Origin: Lentzea atacamensis
Lineage (GTDB): Bacteria; Actinomycetota; Actinomycetes; Mycobacteriales; Pseudonocardiaceae
Assembly (NCBI RefSeq): GCF_003269295.1
Contig: NZ_QLTT01000013.1
Coordinates: 186,001 to 250,000, forward strand
Reading direction: 5' to 3'
DNA length: 64,000 nucleotides
The translations under genes were made by a program, and so were the position numbers. Shown here one piece after another: positions 8,669 to 19,284 of this stretch (positions are counted from its first letter, which is position 1; every line of letters begins with the position of its first letter). The notes beneath the pieces are model-generated. The model searched no databases and was not told where the DNA came from. It was given only the letters and a program-made list of their open reading frames with translations.

Positions 8669-8890
8669 CCAGCTCTTCGCTTCCTGGCCGCGCGTTGACC
8701 GAAGACGCGGGCCGGCGAACCCTGCCTCCGGAAGTCGCTTCGATCCTGGGGGCTCTGCAGGCCTCGCCACGGCTGGTGGCGCATCTCGGTGCGGTGCAGG
8801 GCGTGGCGTGGCGGCTGACGGGTGGGCTGGGCCGCGCCGTGCCGGGCGCCGTCGCTGGGCCGGTTTCCCGGTCGAGCTGCCCGATCACGG
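8665..8890 (+). pseudogene. Decayed HD-domain phosphohydrolase gene, 5' part
   Basis: A TTG start overlaps the uvrC stop (TTGA) and opens a frame reading LPPEVASILGALQASPRL then VAHLGAVQGVAWRL, which resembles the N-terminus of actinobacterial HD-domain hydrolases. At about 8836-8855 the similarity shifts to another frame (RRWAGFPVELPDHGV), so a frameshift is present. The expected metal-binding HD residues never appear. The original frame stops at 8893-8895 and the sequence passes into an 18-bp tandem repeat. I read it as a broken gene; the family assignment is from motif resemblance only. Confidence 0.5.
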
Positions 8891-8912
8891 GGTGACCGGC
8901 ATGCACAACCCG

Positions 8913-9128
8913 ACTGGCCCTCGTGTGCTGACTGGCCGCTGTGCCCCGCCCGGCAGCTGTGTGCTGGCTGGCCGCGGTGCTCCACCCAGCCCTCGCGCGC
9001 TGACTGACCCTCGCGCGCTGACCGCCCGCTTTGCTGTGGCTGCCCGCCGTGCCCCGATCGACCGCCGTGTTGTGACCGTCCGGCGTGCCCCGATCATCCG
9101 TCGCGCGACGACCGCCCACCACGCCCGA
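8913..9128. repeat. Degenerate 18-bp tandem repeat, about 12 units
   Basis: Contiguous imperfect 18-bp units fill this stretch. Read in one plus frame, they give hexapeptides such as TGPRVL, TGRCAP, AGRGAP, TDPRAL, AARRAP and TVRRAP; read on the minus strand, they give VSARGS, IGARRA and VTTRRS. Both strands are open, which the repeat length of 18 explains. No start or ribosome site suggests a real protein. It follows the decayed HD-domain gene and looks like a minisatellite that grew in non-coding DNA. Confidence 0.6.
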
Positions 9129-9520
9129 CTCACCGGTGCGGCGCAAACCTCGTTCGTCACACCCATCACGCACTCCTGCACCACCCTCCATGGCACAAGC
9201 TGCTCGCCCCTCCCTCCCCTTCCTTCTGTCGCGGCGAAGACGACCATGTTTTCCGGACATCAACCAGACGACGACAAGCGCGAATCGGGACAAGGTTCAC
9301 CCGCCCGAGTGGCGGGCGCGCCCATGGCACGTAGCGTCTCAAGTGCTGAACCTGCCACGCGCAAGGGCCGTTCCGGTGGAGACTCACACCGGGCCGCGCC
9401 GGTAAGCGGTGCGACCCGGCGGACGTGGCCAAGCACAACGGGCCGTCCCTCAACATGAAGACTTGCCCAAACGAGAGCGGACGCAGCGTTCGCTCATGAA
9501 CAGGTAACGGAGTCGTAGTC
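9129..9520. other. Intergenic region before rapZ, no gene seen
   Basis: About 390 bp of sequence lie between the tandem repeat and rapZ. I find no frame with a credible start, ribosome site and codon pattern. The last part carries the rapZ ribosome site GGAG at 9509-9512, 8 nt before the GTG. The promoter of rapZ-yvcK-whiA is presumably here, but I cannot place it. Confidence 0.4.
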
Positions 9521-10399
9521 GTGAACGCGGAGAAGTCCGGCATCGAAGTCGCCGTGGTGACCGGGCTGTCCGGTGCGGGCCGCAGCACCGCGGCCAAGTG
9601 CCTGGAGGATCTCGGCTGGTTCGTCGTGGACAACCTGCCCCCAGAACTCATCGCCACCATGGTCGAGCTCGGCGCGCAGGCGCGTGGGGCCATCACCAGG
9701 GTCGCTGTCGTCATGGACGTGCGCAGCCGCGCATTCACCGAGGACCTGGCGGCCATCATCAAGGACCTCGACGCTCGCGGGTACAAGCCGCGCGTGCTCT
9801 TCCTCGAGGCGACTGACGCCGTGCTGATCCGGCGGTTCGAGGCGGTGCGGCGCGGTCATCCCATGCAGGGGGACGGGCGGTTGCAGGACGGTATCGAGGC
9901 CGAGCGGATCCTGCTCACGCCGCTGAAGCAGGAGGCGGACCTGGTGCTCGACACCAGCGCGCTGAGTGTCCACCAGCTGCGGGCCAAGATCGAGGACACG
10001 TTCGGCACCGAGGCCGCCACCCGCACGCGGGTCACCGTGCTCAGCTTCGGCTACAAGTACGGGCTGCCGATGGACGCGGACCTCGTCATGGACGTGCGGT
10101 TCCTGCCCAACCCGTTCTGGATCCCGGAGCTGCGCGAGCAGACGGGGCTGGACGGTGAGGTGCGCAACTACGTGCTGTCGCAGGAGGGCGCGGACGAGTT
10201 CCTCGACCGGTATCACGAGCTGCTGAGGCTCATCGGCGCCGGGTACCGGCGTGAAGGGAAGCGGTACCTGACGCTCGCCATCGGGTGCACCGGTGGCAAG
10301 CACCGCAGTGTGGCGCTGTCGGAGGAGCTCGCGGCTCGGCTCGCCAGCGAGGACGGCATGGCGGTCAAGGTCGTGCACAGGGATCTGGGACGCGAGTGA
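9521..10399 (+). CDS. rapZ: RNase adapter / P-loop nucleotide-binding protein RapZ
   Basis: The 292-aa protein has a Walker A motif GLSGAGRST (near residues 15-23) followed by KCLEDLGWFVVDNLPP, both characteristic of RapZ/YvcJ. The C-terminal half has the conserved FGYKYGLP and GCTGGKHRSV motifs. In enterobacteria RapZ guides RNase E to a small RNA that controls glucosamine-6-phosphate synthase; in Gram-positive bacteria the role is less clear. The GTG start has GGAG 8 nt upstream. Its stop overlaps the yvcK start (GTGA), giving the usual rapZ-yvcK-whiA order. Confidence 0.95.
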   Translation: MNAEKSGIEVAVVTGLSGAGRSTAAKCLEDLGWFVVDNLPPELIATMVELGAQARGAITRVAVVMDVRSRAFTEDLAAIIKDLDARGYKPRVLFLEATDAVLIRRFEAVRRGHPMQGDGRLQDGIEAERILLTPLKQEADLVLDTSALSVHQLRAKIEDTFGTEAATRTRVTVLSFGYKYGLPMDADLVMDVRFLPNPFWIPELREQTGLDGEVRNYVLSQEGADEFLDRYHELLRLIGAGYRREGKRYLTLAIGCTGGKHRSVALSEELAARLASEDGMAVKVVHRDLGRE

Positions 10400-11373
10400 C
10401 GAAGTTGAAGGCTGTTGCTCTGGGTGGCGGGCACGGGTTGCACGCGACGCTGACGGCGCTCAAGCGGATCACCGGCGACGTGACGGCCGTGGTGACCGTC
10501 GCGGACGACGGGGGGTCGTCGGGGCGGTTGCGGCGGGAGATCTCCGGGCTGCTGCCGCCGGGGGACCTGCGCAAGGCCATGGCGGCGCTTGCGGGGGAGG
10601 ACGACGAGAGCAGGCTGTGGACGTCGCTGTTCGGGCACCGGTTCGGTGGGACGGGGGCGCTTGCCGGGCACGCGGTCGGCAACCTGGTGCTCGCCGGGCT
10701 GCTCGAGCAGCTCGGCGACCCCGTCAAGGTGCTCGAACACGCCTCCAAGCTGCTCGGGGTCCGGGGGCGGGTGCTGCCGATGTCGAACGAACCCCTCGAC
10801 ATCGAGGCGGACGTGACCGGGCTCGACGAGGACGTGAACGACGTGCGGCGCATCCGGGGGCAGGTCGCCATCGCGACCACGCCCGGGCTGGTGCGGCGCA
10901 TCCGGTTGACTGCCCCGAACGGGCGACCTGTCGGCTGTCCGGACGCGGTACAGGCTGTACTTGACGCCGATCTCGTGCTACTCGGGCCCGGATCGTGGTT
11001 CACCAGCGTGTTGCCGCATCTGCTCGTGCCCGAACTGCACGACGCGCTGGTGCGCACGCGTGCCAGGAAGGCGCTGGTGCTCAATCTTGTCCCCCAACCG
11101 GGGGAAACTGCCGGTTTCTCTCCAGAGCGCCATTTGGACGTAGTCTGCGAACACGCACCTGAGCTGAAGGTGGACGCGGTGATCGCCGACGTCGACTCGG
11201 TCCCCACGCCGGACCGGCTGACGCGAGCCGCCTCGGCACTGGGCGCGCGGACGCATCTGGCCAGGATCGCCGCACCGGACGCCGTCGAGCGACATGATCC
11301 GGAGGCACTGGCCGGTTGCCTGAGGCAGGTGGTCGATGAGACCGGAATGGGAGGGACAAGCCCGTGGCGATGA
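10396..11373 (+). CDS. yvcK: Gluconeogenesis factor YvcK (CofD-like family)
   Basis: The 325-aa protein begins [16 protein letters not shown], a GGGHG nucleotide-sugar-binding loop, followed by [13 protein letters not shown], the signature of the YvcK/CofD-like family. Relatives bind UDP-GlcNAc-type nucleotides and are needed for cell shape on gluconeogenic carbon sources. The GTG at 10396 overlaps the rapZ stop by 4 nt, and the 3' end overlaps the whiA start. Downstream motifs [17 protein letters not shown] (near residue 195) and [10 protein letters not shown] fit the fold. The enzymatic activity of CofD is not expected. Confidence 0.93.
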   Translation: MTKLKAVALGGGHGLHATLTALKRITGDVTAVVTVADDGGSSGRLRREISGLLPPGDLRKAMAALAGEDDESRLWTSLFGHRFGGTGALAGHAVGNLVLAGLLEQLGDPVKVLEHASKLLGVRGRVLPMSNEPLDIEADVTGLDEDVNDVRRIRGQVAIATTPGLVRRIRLTAPNGRPVGCPDAVQAVLDADLVLLGPGSWFTSVLPHLLVPELHDALVRTRARKALVLNLVPQPGETAGFSPERHLDVVCEHAPELKVDAVIADVDSVPTPDRLTRAASALGARTHLARIAAPDAVERHDPEALAGCLRQVVDETGMGGTSPWR

Positions 11374-12350
11374 CGTCGGCGGTCAAGGACGAGCTGAGCA
11401 GGCTCGCGGTATCCAAGACCTGTTGCCGCCGCGCGGAGGTGTCCTCCCTGCTCAGGTTCGCCGGCGGCCTGCACATCGTGTCCGGCCGCGTGGTCGTCGA
11501 GGCGGAGCTCGACCTCGGCTCGGCCGCGCGCAGGCTGCTCAAGGAGATCCAGGCGCTCTACGGTCACCACGCCGAGGTCTTCACCATCCAGTCCAACGGG
11601 CTGCGCAAGGGCACGCGCTACGTCGTGCGCGTGGTCAAGGACGGCGAGGGGCTCGCCCGCCAGACGGGTCTGCTGGACCCGCGCGGGCGCCCGGTTCGCG
11701 GTCTGCCCGCGCCGGTCGTGTCGGGTGGCGTGTGCGACGCGGAGGCCGCCTGGCGCGGTGCGTTCCTCGCGCACGGCTCGCTGACCGAACCCGGACGCAG
11801 CTCGTCGCTGGAGATCACCTGCCCCGGTCCCGAGGCGGCGCTGGCGCTCGTCGGTGCGGCGCGCCGGATGGGCATCTCGTCGAAGTCCCGCGAGGTCCGC
11901 GGGGCCGAGCGCGTGGTGATAAGGGACGGCGACGCCATCGGCGCCATGCTGACCAAGCTCGGCGCGCACGACAGCGTGCTCGCGTGGGAAGAGCGCCGGA
12001 TGCGGCGTGAGGTCCGTGCGACGGCCAACCGGCTCGCCAACTTCGACGACGCGAACCTGCGCCGCTCGGCCCGTGCCGCTGTCGCGGCGGCGGCGAGGGT
12101 GGCGCGGGCGCTGGAGATCCTCGGCCCGGAGGCTCCTGATCACCTGGCCGCCGCCGGGCAGCTGCGTCTCGCGCACCGCCAGGCGTCGCTGGAGGAGCTG
12201 GGCCAGCTGTCCGACCCGCAGATGACCAAGGACGCGGTGGCCGGCCGGATCCGGCGGCTGCTGGCCATGGCGGACAAGCGGGCCAAGGACCTCGGGCTGC
12301 CGGACACGGAGTCGGCGGTCACGGCGGAGATGCTCGAAGCCGAGGTCTGA
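11364..12350 (+). CDS. whiA: Sporulation regulator WhiA
   Basis: WhiA is a DNA-binding protein needed for sporulation septation in Streptomyces, where it acts with WhiB. The 328-aa protein has the N-terminal WhiA region ([24 protein letters not shown]), a degenerate LAGLIDADG-like homing-endonuclease fold ([16 protein letters not shown]) and a C-terminal helix-turn-helix ([16 protein letters not shown] then [10 protein letters not shown]). The GTG at 11364 has GGAGGG 8 nt upstream and is preferred to the in-frame ATG at 11370. It overlaps the end of yvcK. A strong bidirectional hairpin follows at 12359-12390. Confidence 0.95.
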   Translation: MAMTSAVKDELSRLAVSKTCCRRAEVSSLLRFAGGLHIVSGRVVVEAELDLGSAARRLLKEIQALYGHHAEVFTIQSNGLRKGTRYVVRVVKDGEGLARQTGLLDPRGRPVRGLPAPVVSGGVCDAEAAWRGAFLAHGSLTEPGRSSSLEITCPGPEAALALVGAARRMGISSKSREVRGAERVVIRDGDAIGAMLTKLGAHDSVLAWEERRMRREVRATANRLANFDDANLRRSARAAVAAAARVARALEILGPEAPDHLAAAGQLRLAHRQASLEELGQLSDPQMTKDAVAGRIRRLLAMADKRAKDLGLPDTESAVTAEMLEAEV

Positions 12351-12358
12351 CGACGACG

Positions 12359-12390
12359 ATCAGTGCCCCGAGCAGTGGCGGGGCACTGAT
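12359..12390. terminator. Bidirectional hairpin terminator between whiA and the acyltransferase gene
   Basis: ATCAGTGCCCCG at 12359-12370 pairs perfectly with CGGGGCACTGAT at 12379-12390 across an 8-nt loop. It sits 8 nt after whiA and 1 nt after the stop of the opposing gene, so it can end both convergent transcripts. No U tract is present, as is common in high-GC actinobacteria. Confidence 0.75.
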
Positions 12391-12391
12391 C

Positions 12392-14461
12392 TCAGATCAT
12401 CCGCAGCTGGGTGAGCAGCGGAGTGGCGAGCGTTCGCGAGTACGTGTTCGTGATGTGGTTGTTGCGGTACACCACGACGTTGCCGATGACGGCTGGGCAG
12501 ACGTCCTCGCGGCAGTACCACGGCGTCAGGTCGACGATCTTGGTGCGGGGAAATCCGGCCGCCGCCTCCACCAGCGGGTCGCTTTCGCCGGCGAACGCCT
12601 CGGCTCGCGGGGTTCCGCAGGCGGCCGCGTTGCCGGAGTTGCGTTCGAGGCACCGCGAGACCCGCCCGTCCGGCCGGGGAAGATTCTTGATCACCGCGGT
12701 CGCGATGTTCGCGGCGTCGAGCACGCGCAGCATTTCCCGGTAGCCGCGAACCATGTCTTCGCGGGAGTTCCAGGTCCACTTGAGGTCGCTCGCGTAGGAC
12801 TCGCGGCTCATGCCCGACACCACGACGAGGTCAGGCTTGAGCGCCTTCAACCGCTCGGCCACGGCGAGGTTCTGCTCCGAGCAGACCTTGATCGGCCGGA
12901 CCCCTTCGGACGGCGGCACCGACGTGAACGGGCAGCCGTTGCGGGTCATGGTCCTGACCTTCCACCGTCCGCGGCCGGGACCCTCGGCGAAGTCGATCAG
13001 CGGGGTGCTGTACTGCGCCGCGTGCGAGTCGCCGAGCAGCACGACCGTCTTCTGCGCCGAGGGCTCACCCCACGAACAGGCGTCCTCCGGGAGCGTCAGC
13101 AGGAAGACGTGGCATTCGGCTTTCCGATGGCTGCCGTAGGGACCGTCCTCGTTCGCCACGGCCGGGTCAGGTACCAACGGCACACCGGCTGGAGCCGGTA
13201 GCGGCCTGCGGGGGTCGAACGCCATGGCGCCGGGGTGGTCGGCGTCCAGCGTCGTGTTGTTCGCCAGCCGGTTCAGCTTGCCGGCGGCCGTGTACCAGGG
13301 AACCGAAGCTGCGACCACGGAGACGACCACGAGCACGGCGCCGAAGGTGTAGGTGCCGCGGCGGCGGCCGAACCTGTTGCGGCGGAACGGATCCTCGATG
13401 AAGCGCTTGGACAGCGCGGCGAGTGCGAAGCTCAGCACCGCGGCGGCGAGCATCTCCTTCGTGGACAGCCGCTCGTTCTCGCTCAGTTCGAGCATCACCA
13501 CGATGACCGGCCAGTGCCACAGGTACAGGCTGTAGGAGATGTCACCGGCATAGCGGACCGGCCGGATGCTCAGCAGACGTCCGAGCAGTGTGTCCGTGCC
13601 GACGAGCATCGCCGCCGTGCCGAGTACCGGCACCGCAGCCACCCAGCCGGGGAACTGCATCTCCGTGGTGTAGAGGACGGTGCTGAGCAGCACGGCCGCG
13701 AAACCCAGCCAGCCGAGCACCTCGCGGGCCGCGCGGCCGAGCGACACGCGGTGCAGCACCATCGCGGCCAGGCCACCGATGCCGAGCTCCCACATGCGGG
13801 TCGGCGTCACGAAGTACGCGGCGCCGTGGTCGACGCGGGTGTAGACCACGGAGAACACGAACGAGGCAACGGTCACGACCGCGATGGCGGCCACGGCGCA
13901 CGGCACCGCGCGACCGTTGAACCGGCGGGCGAGTGTGGCGGCCGCGATCAGCAGCAGGGGAACGACGAGGTAGAACTGTTCCTCGACCGCGAGCGACCAG
14001 TAGTGCTGGACCGGCGAGGCGCCGATGGTGGCGTGCCCGTAGTCGTTGGACAGCACCGCGAGCAGCCAGTTCTGGGCGTTGAGCGCGGAACCGACGACCT
14101 CCCGCATGATCGTGGGCCACTGCGACTCCGGAAGGAGCAGCACCGTGGCGGCGACGACGGCGAGCAGCGTCGCGGTGGCGGCGGGCAGCAGGCGGCGGAT
14201 GCGGCGCGCGTAGAAGTCGCGCAGGCGCACCGAGCCGGTGCGACGCACCTCGTTGGCGAGCGTGCCGATGATCAAGAAACCCGAGATGACGAAGAAGACG
14301 TCGACGCCGACGAAGCCGCCCGGCAGCCACGACGGCCTCAGGTGGTAGAGCAGCACCACGCCGACGGCGAGAGCGCGCAGACCCTGGATGTCGCCTCTCA
14401 GCGCGTGCTGAGGGCGTGGGGCGAGCGCCGTCAGGGGGCGCTCTCCGGACATGGTCGCCAC
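12392..14461 (-). CDS. Membrane acyltransferase (OafA/YrhL type) with SGNH domain
   Basis: The 689-aa protein has an N-terminal acyltransferase-3 region (DIQGLRALAV, then FFVISGFLI; about 10 membrane segments through residue 400), with RRIRRLLPAA and FIEDPFRRN. After a lumenal stretch comes an SGNH hydrolase-like domain (LLGDSHAAQY near residue 487, later NNHIT). Such proteins O-acetylate cell-wall or surface polysaccharides. I start at the GTG at 14461, because AGGAG lies 6 nt upstream and the next in-frame ATG (14452) has no spacing. The polymer modified is unknown. Confidence 0.88.
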   Translation of the reverse strand: MATMSGERPLTALAPRPQHALRGDIQGLRALAVGVVLLYHLRPSWLPGGFVGVDVFFVISGFLIIGTLANEVRRTGSVRLRDFYARRIRRLLPAATATLLAVVAATVLLLPESQWPTIMREVVGSALNAQNWLLAVLSNDYGHATIGASPVQHYWSLAVEEQFYLVVPLLLIAAATLARRFNGRAVPCAVAAIAVVTVASFVFSVVYTRVDHGAAYFVTPTRMWELGIGGLAAMVLHRVSLGRAAREVLGWLGFAAVLLSTVLYTTEMQFPGWVAAVPVLGTAAMLVGTDTLLGRLLSIRPVRYAGDISYSLYLWHWPVIVVMLELSENERLSTKEMLAAAVLSFALAALSKRFIEDPFRRNRFGRRRGTYTFGAVLVVVSVVAASVPWYTAAGKLNRLANNTTLDADHPGAMAFDPRRPLPAPAGVPLVPDPAVANEDGPYGSHRKAECHVFLLTLPEDACSWGEPSAQKTVVLLGDSHAAQYSTPLIDFAEGPGRGRWKVRTMTRNGCPFTSVPPSEGVRPIKVCSEQNLAVAERLKALKPDLVVVSGMSRESYASDLKWTWNSREDMVRGYREMLRVLDAANIATAVIKNLPRPDGRVSRCLERNSGNAAACGTPRAEAFAGESDPLVEAAAGFPRTKIVDLTPWYCREDVCPAVIGNVVVYRNNHITNTYSRTLATPLLTQLRMI

Positions 14462-14549
14462 AGGTAACTCCTGGTGAGGGAGATCTGCGGAACATGTCCG
14501 CTTCGGGGCGCGGATGCTAACCCGAAGGAGTGGCAAGCGCCGATTTGAT

Positions 14550-15466
14550 CTACGGATTGTGATCGTACGACGCCCACACCGCCAGCTGAGCCCGCGACCG
14601 CAGCCCCAGCTTCGTCCGGGCATGTGTCACGTGCCGGGCAACGGTGTGGGGTGAGATCCCCAGCCGCTGCCCGATCTGCCGGTTCGTCAGCCCCTCGGCG
14701 ACCAGCGTCGCGACGTGCAGCTCTCGCGCGGAGACCATCCCCTCGTCGTCCCCAGTGACCGGACGGGCGGTCAGGGCGTGGGAAACGGCCTGTGCCAACG
14801 ACATCCGCTCGCCCGTCGACTCGGCGGCGCGCAGCCGCCCGGCCGTGATCCGGGTCCGGCACACCGACCGCGCCTCGTCCAGCAACGCCTGCCAGTAGGG
14901 CTCGGCCCGGAAGTCGTACCGGGTGCGGACCGCGGAAGCGGCGGTCAGCAGGGACAGCGCGCGCTCGTCGTCGGAACCGGCGCCGACCAGTCCCAGCGCC
15001 AGGCCCTCGAGGTCGTAGTGCTGAGGACGAGCAGAGGACGCCGGTGCTGGTCGATCTCGGCGATCACGGCGTCGCGAGCCGAGCGGTGCGGCAGCGGATG
15101 GGCGCCGACGGCCTGGTAGACCGCCTGAACGACGTCCGGCGCGGCCGCCAGCGCCGTCCACCACACCTGATCAGCGCGTCTGGCGACGTGCTGGACCGCC
15201 AGCCTGGTCTTGCCCGCCCCCGCCGGGCCGACCAGCGACACCAGCCGCTGCTCCGCGCCGAGCCGCGCCAGCGCCACCAGCTCCTCGCGCCGGCCCACGA
15301 AGGTGTCCGGAGGTGACGGGAGACCCGAGTCGCGCGGTGAGTCTTCGCGCGCGGAAGAGCGTTCGCGATACGCGCGCTGACGACACGCGTTGGAGCAGTA
15401 CCGGCGACCGGAAGTCGCCTCGTTGAGCGGGTTTCGACACGTCACACAGGCGGCGATGGCCGTCAT
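14550..15466 (-). pseudogene. LuxR-type regulator gene with large internal deletion and frameshift
   Basis: From the ATG at 15466, the first frame encodes a Cys pair region (CVTC, YCSNACRQRAYRER), then FVGRREELVALARLG and a Walker A LVGPAGAGKTRLA, then the start of a Walker B (RRPLLVL). Near 15019-15030 the frame changes, and sequence typical of the C-terminus follows (HYDLEGLALGLVGAG, then a LuxR HTH with LTNRQIGQRLGISPHTV). Intact regulators of this type are about 700-900 residues, while this locus is about 305. The middle of the ATPase and TPR part is missing. A real shortened protein is unlikely because of the frame change. Confidence 0.7.
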
Positions 15467-15557
15467 GGGAACCGACCGTACCGGCGTGTAACCGTCCGTA
15501 ACACCCGCTTTTTCGGGGTTGCCGGTCCCTCCCGATGCGTGGACAGGATCATGTCCC

Positions 15558-15767
15558 ATGACAGCGCACACCGCACACGGCGACATCCCGCTCGTGCCTC
15601 GGCAGGACCGGGAGGTGGTGGACGAGTGGCTCACGCGGATCGCCGCCGTCGTCGGCAGGGACGCGAAGGAGCACACTCCCGAGGCGTGCCGCACCGCCGC
15701 GGAGGCTGCGGAGGAGCTGAGCGCGTACCTCTGGATGCTCCGCGCCCCGCGCCGCCGAACGGACTAA
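15558..15767 (+). CDS. Small hypothetical protein, 69 aa
   Basis: The ATG at 15558 opens a 69-codon frame encoding a charged, helical protein (DIPLVPRQDREVVDEWLTRI, then EELSAYLWML) with no Cys, signal or membrane segment. It is divergent from the damaged LuxR-type gene. A GGA-type ribosome site is weak. I have no family for it. Being the only frame with plausible actinobacterial codon use here makes it a likely gene, but not a certain one. Confidence 0.5.
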   Translation: MTAHTAHGDIPLVPRQDREVVDEWLTRIAAVVGRDAKEHTPEACRTAAEAAEELSAYLWMLRAPRRRTD

Positions 15768-16886
<1,119 letters not shown>

Positions 16887-16897
16887 GGAAGTAACCG

Positions 16898-18091
16898 GTG
16901 AAGAACCTCAGCGATCTGCTCGCCGAGGGTGTCGCAGGTCGGCGCGTCCTGGTGCGCGCCGACCTGAACGTCCCCCTGGATGGCGACAAGATCACCGACG
17001 ACGGCCGCGTGCGCGCGTCGGTGCCGACGATCAAGGCCCTCGCCGACGCGGGCGCCCGCGTGGTCGTCACCGCTCACCTCGGCCGCCCCAAGGGCGAGCC
17101 GGACCCCAAGTTCTCCCTGGCCCCGGCCGCCGCTCGCCTCGGTGAGCTGCTCGGCGCCGAGGTCGCGCTCGCCGGTGACCTCGTCGGCCCGTCCGCCACG
17201 TCCGTGGTCGGCGCGCTGACCGACGGTGGCGTCGTGATGCTGGAGAACGTCCGCTTCGACGCCCGCGAGACCTCGAAGGACGACGCGGAGCGCGAGGCGC
17301 TGGCCGACGAGCTGGCGTCGTTCGCGGACGTCTTCGTGTCCGACGGCTTCGGTGTCGTGCACCGCAAGCAGGCCTCGGTCTACGACGTGGCGAAGAAGCT
17401 GCCCGCGTACGTCGGCGGTCTCGTCGACGCCGAGCTGGGCGTGCTGCGCAAGCTCACCGACGACCTGGAGCGCCCGTACGTCGTGGTGCTCGGCGGCGCG
17501 AAGGTGTCCGACAAGCTCGGCGTCATCGCGAACCTGCTGACCAAGGTCGACCGGCTGCTCATCGGCGGCGGCATGGCGTACACGTTCCTCAGGGCCCAGG
17601 GCCACGAGGTCGGCAAGTCGCTGCTGCAGGAAGACCAGCTCGACCAGGTCAAGGGCTTCATCACCGAGGCCGGCAAGCGCGGCGTCGAGCTCGTGCTGCC
17701 GGTCGACGTGCTGGTCACCGCCGAGTTCGGCAACACGGAGCACGACGTCGTCGGCACCGACGCGATCCCCGCGGACAAGATGGGCCTCGACATCGGCCCG
17801 AAGTCGCGCGAGCTGTTCGCGTCGAAGCTCGCCGACGCCAGGACCGTGTTCTGGAACGGCCCGATGGGCGTCTTCGAGATCGAGACCTACGCCGGCGGCA
17901 CCCGTGCCGTCGCGGAGGCTCTGGTCAAGTCGGACGCGTTCACCGTCGTCGGCGGTGGCGACTCGGCTGCGGCTGTTCGCGCGCTGGGTCTGCCCGAGGA
18001 CGGGTTCTCGCACATCTCCACGGGCGGTGGCGCCTCTCTGGAGTTCCTTGAGGGCAAGGAACTGCCCGGCATCAGCGTTCTGGAGGCGTGA
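16898..18091 (+). CDS. pgk: Phosphoglycerate kinase
   Basis: It transfers the acyl phosphate of 1,3-bisphosphoglycerate to ADP. The 397-aa protein has [13 protein letters not shown] at the N-terminus, AHLGRPKG for the substrate site and a C-terminal nucleotide site ([13 protein letters not shown], then [16 protein letters not shown]). Length and motif order are normal. The GTG start follows gap by 11 nt, with GAGGAAG as ribosome site. The stop is 1 nt before the tpiA start, so translation is coupled. Confidence 0.97.
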   Translation: MKNLSDLLAEGVAGRRVLVRADLNVPLDGDKITDDGRVRASVPTIKALADAGARVVVTAHLGRPKGEPDPKFSLAPAAARLGELLGAEVALAGDLVGPSATSVVGALTDGGVVMLENVRFDARETSKDDAEREALADELASFADVFVSDGFGVVHRKQASVYDVAKKLPAYVGGLVDAELGVLRKLTDDLERPYVVVLGGAKVSDKLGVIANLLTKVDRLLIGGGMAYTFLRAQGHEVGKSLLQEDQLDQVKGFITEAGKRGVELVLPVDVLVTAEFGNTEHDVVGTDAIPADKMGLDIGPKSRELFASKLADARTVFWNGPMGVFEIETYAGGTRAVAEALVKSDAFTVVGGGDSAAAVRALGLPEDGFSHISTGGGASLEFLEGKELPGISVLEA

Positions 18092-18092
18092 G

Positions 18093-18881
18093 ATGGCAGC
18101 GCGTACCCCGCTCATCGCGGGCAACTGGAAGATGAACCTCAACCACCTCGAAGCGATCGGCCTCGTGCAGAAGATCGCCTTCTCCCTGCCGGAGAAGTAC
18201 TTCGCCAAGGTCGAGGTGGCCGTTCTCCCGCCGTTCGTCGACATCCGCAGCATCCAGACCCTGGTCGACGGCGACAAGCTGCTGATCAAGTACGGCGCGC
18301 AGGACATCTCGCAGCACGACTCCGGTGCCTACACCGGTGAGGTGTCCGGCCTGATGCTCGCGAAGCTCGGCTGCCACTACGTGGTCGTCGGGCACTCCGA
18401 GCGCCGCGAGTACCACGGCGAGACGGACGCGCTGGTCAACGCCAAGATCAAGGCGGCGTTGAAGGTCGAGGTCACCCCGATCTTCTGCTTCGGCGAGAAG
18501 CTCGACGTCCGCGAGGCCAAGGGCCACCTGGAGCTGGTGCGCCAGCAGCTGGAGGACGGCCTGAAGGGCTTCACGGCGGAGCAGGTCGCCAAGATCGTGT
18601 TCGCCTACGAGCCGGTCTGGGCGATCGGCACGGGCCGCACGGCGTCGTCGGCCGACGCGCAGGAGGTGTGCTCGCTGGTCCGCTCGTTCGTGGCGGAGAA
18701 GTACGGCGAGGAGACCGCGGCCGTTGTTCGCGTGCTCTACGGCGGTTCGGTGAAGTCGTCGAACATCGGTGAGCTCATTCAGCAGAAGGACATCGACGGC
18801 GCCCTTGTCGGCGGCGCGAGCCTTCAGGCGGACGAATTCACCAAGCTGTGCGCTCTGGCTGCCGGCGGCCCTCTACCCTAA
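18093..18881 (+). CDS. tpiA: Triose-phosphate isomerase
   Basis: It interconverts dihydroxyacetone phosphate and glyceraldehyde 3-phosphate. The 262-aa TIM barrel has [11 protein letters not shown] with the active-site Asn and Lys near residues 10-14, the catalytic His in [11 protein letters not shown] and the catalytic Glu in [12 protein letters not shown], plus the phosphate-binding YGGSVKSSN. The ATG at 18093 has GGAGG 6 nt upstream, lying at the end of pgk. It closes the glycolytic set; secG has its own upstream region. Confidence 0.97.
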   Translation: MAARTPLIAGNWKMNLNHLEAIGLVQKIAFSLPEKYFAKVEVAVLPPFVDIRSIQTLVDGDKLLIKYGAQDISQHDSGAYTGEVSGLMLAKLGCHYVVVGHSERREYHGETDALVNAKIKAALKVEVTPIFCFGEKLDVREAKGHLELVRQQLEDGLKGFTAEQVAKIVFAYEPVWAIGTGRTASSADAQEVCSLVRSFVAEKYGEETAAVVRVLYGGSVKSSNIGELIQQKDIDGALVGGASLQADEFTKLCALAAGGPLP

Positions 18882-18975
18882 GTTGATCTGGTTAAGTCTC
18901 TAACCCCACTGGTTGCACACGTTCGGCAGTCGAACAGGTACTCTATGGCGTCGGCTGCCTGACAGCGAGGAAGAA

Positions 18976-19218
18976 ATGATCCTGTTCCTGCAGATCCTGT
19001 TGATCGTCTCCAGCGTGCTGCTGGTGCTGCTCGTGCTCTTGCACCGCGGCCGTGGTGGCGGCCTTTCTTCGCTGTTCGGCGGCGGTATGCAGTCGAGTCT
19101 GTCCGGTTCCTCCGTTGTCGAGAAGAACCTCGACCGCCTGACGTTGTTCGTCGGCGCGATCTGGGTCATCGCCATCGTGGGTATCGGGCTGCTGATCAAG
19201 CTGCCTCCGGCAGCCTGA
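18976..19218 (+). CDS. secG: Preprotein translocase subunit SecG
   Basis: The 80-aa membrane protein has two hydrophobic segments (LFLQILLIVSSVLLVLLVLL and FVGAIWVIAIVGIGLLI) around the short cytosolic loop GRGGGLSSLFGGGMQ, which is diagnostic of SecG. It supports the SecYEG channel. The ATG at 18976 has GAGGAAG just upstream and is preferred to an earlier in-frame ATG. A TACTCT box at 18939-18944 with TTGCAC further upstream may be a promoter, though the spacing of 20 is long. Confidence 0.93.
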   Translation: MILFLQILLIVSSVLLVLLVLLHRGRGGGLSSLFGGGMQSSLSGSSVVEKNLDRLTLFVGAIWVIAIVGIGLLIKLPPAA

Positions 19219-19236
19219 TCAACCGTTCAGCGGCAG

Positions 19237-19252
19237 AAGCCCTCAGGGGCTT
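19237..19252 (+). terminator. Short hairpin after secG
   Basis: AAGCCC, a 4-nt loop and GGGCTT form a 6-bp hairpin about 20 nt after the secG stop. It is short and has no U tract, so it may be a weak terminator or attenuator before rbpA. Confidence 0.3.
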
Positions 19253-19284
19253 GGGGTAACCACTTGGTGGGGGTGTAACGGTCG

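Noticed and set aside
6602-8770. A 722-codon open frame opposite uvrC
   Set aside because: High GC makes antisense frames long. Residues are dominated by Ala, Gly, Val and Arg without motifs, while uvrC is certain.
8913-9128. Possible CRISPR-like array
   Set aside because: Units are contiguous 18-bp degenerate copies with no spacers, no leader and no cas genes.
8451-9293. Long open frame on the minus strand over the uvrC end and the repeat
   Set aside because: It is Arg/Ala/Gly-rich with no fold pattern, lies opposite a real gene and a tandem repeat, and has no ribosome site. The repeat length of 18 keeps both strands open.
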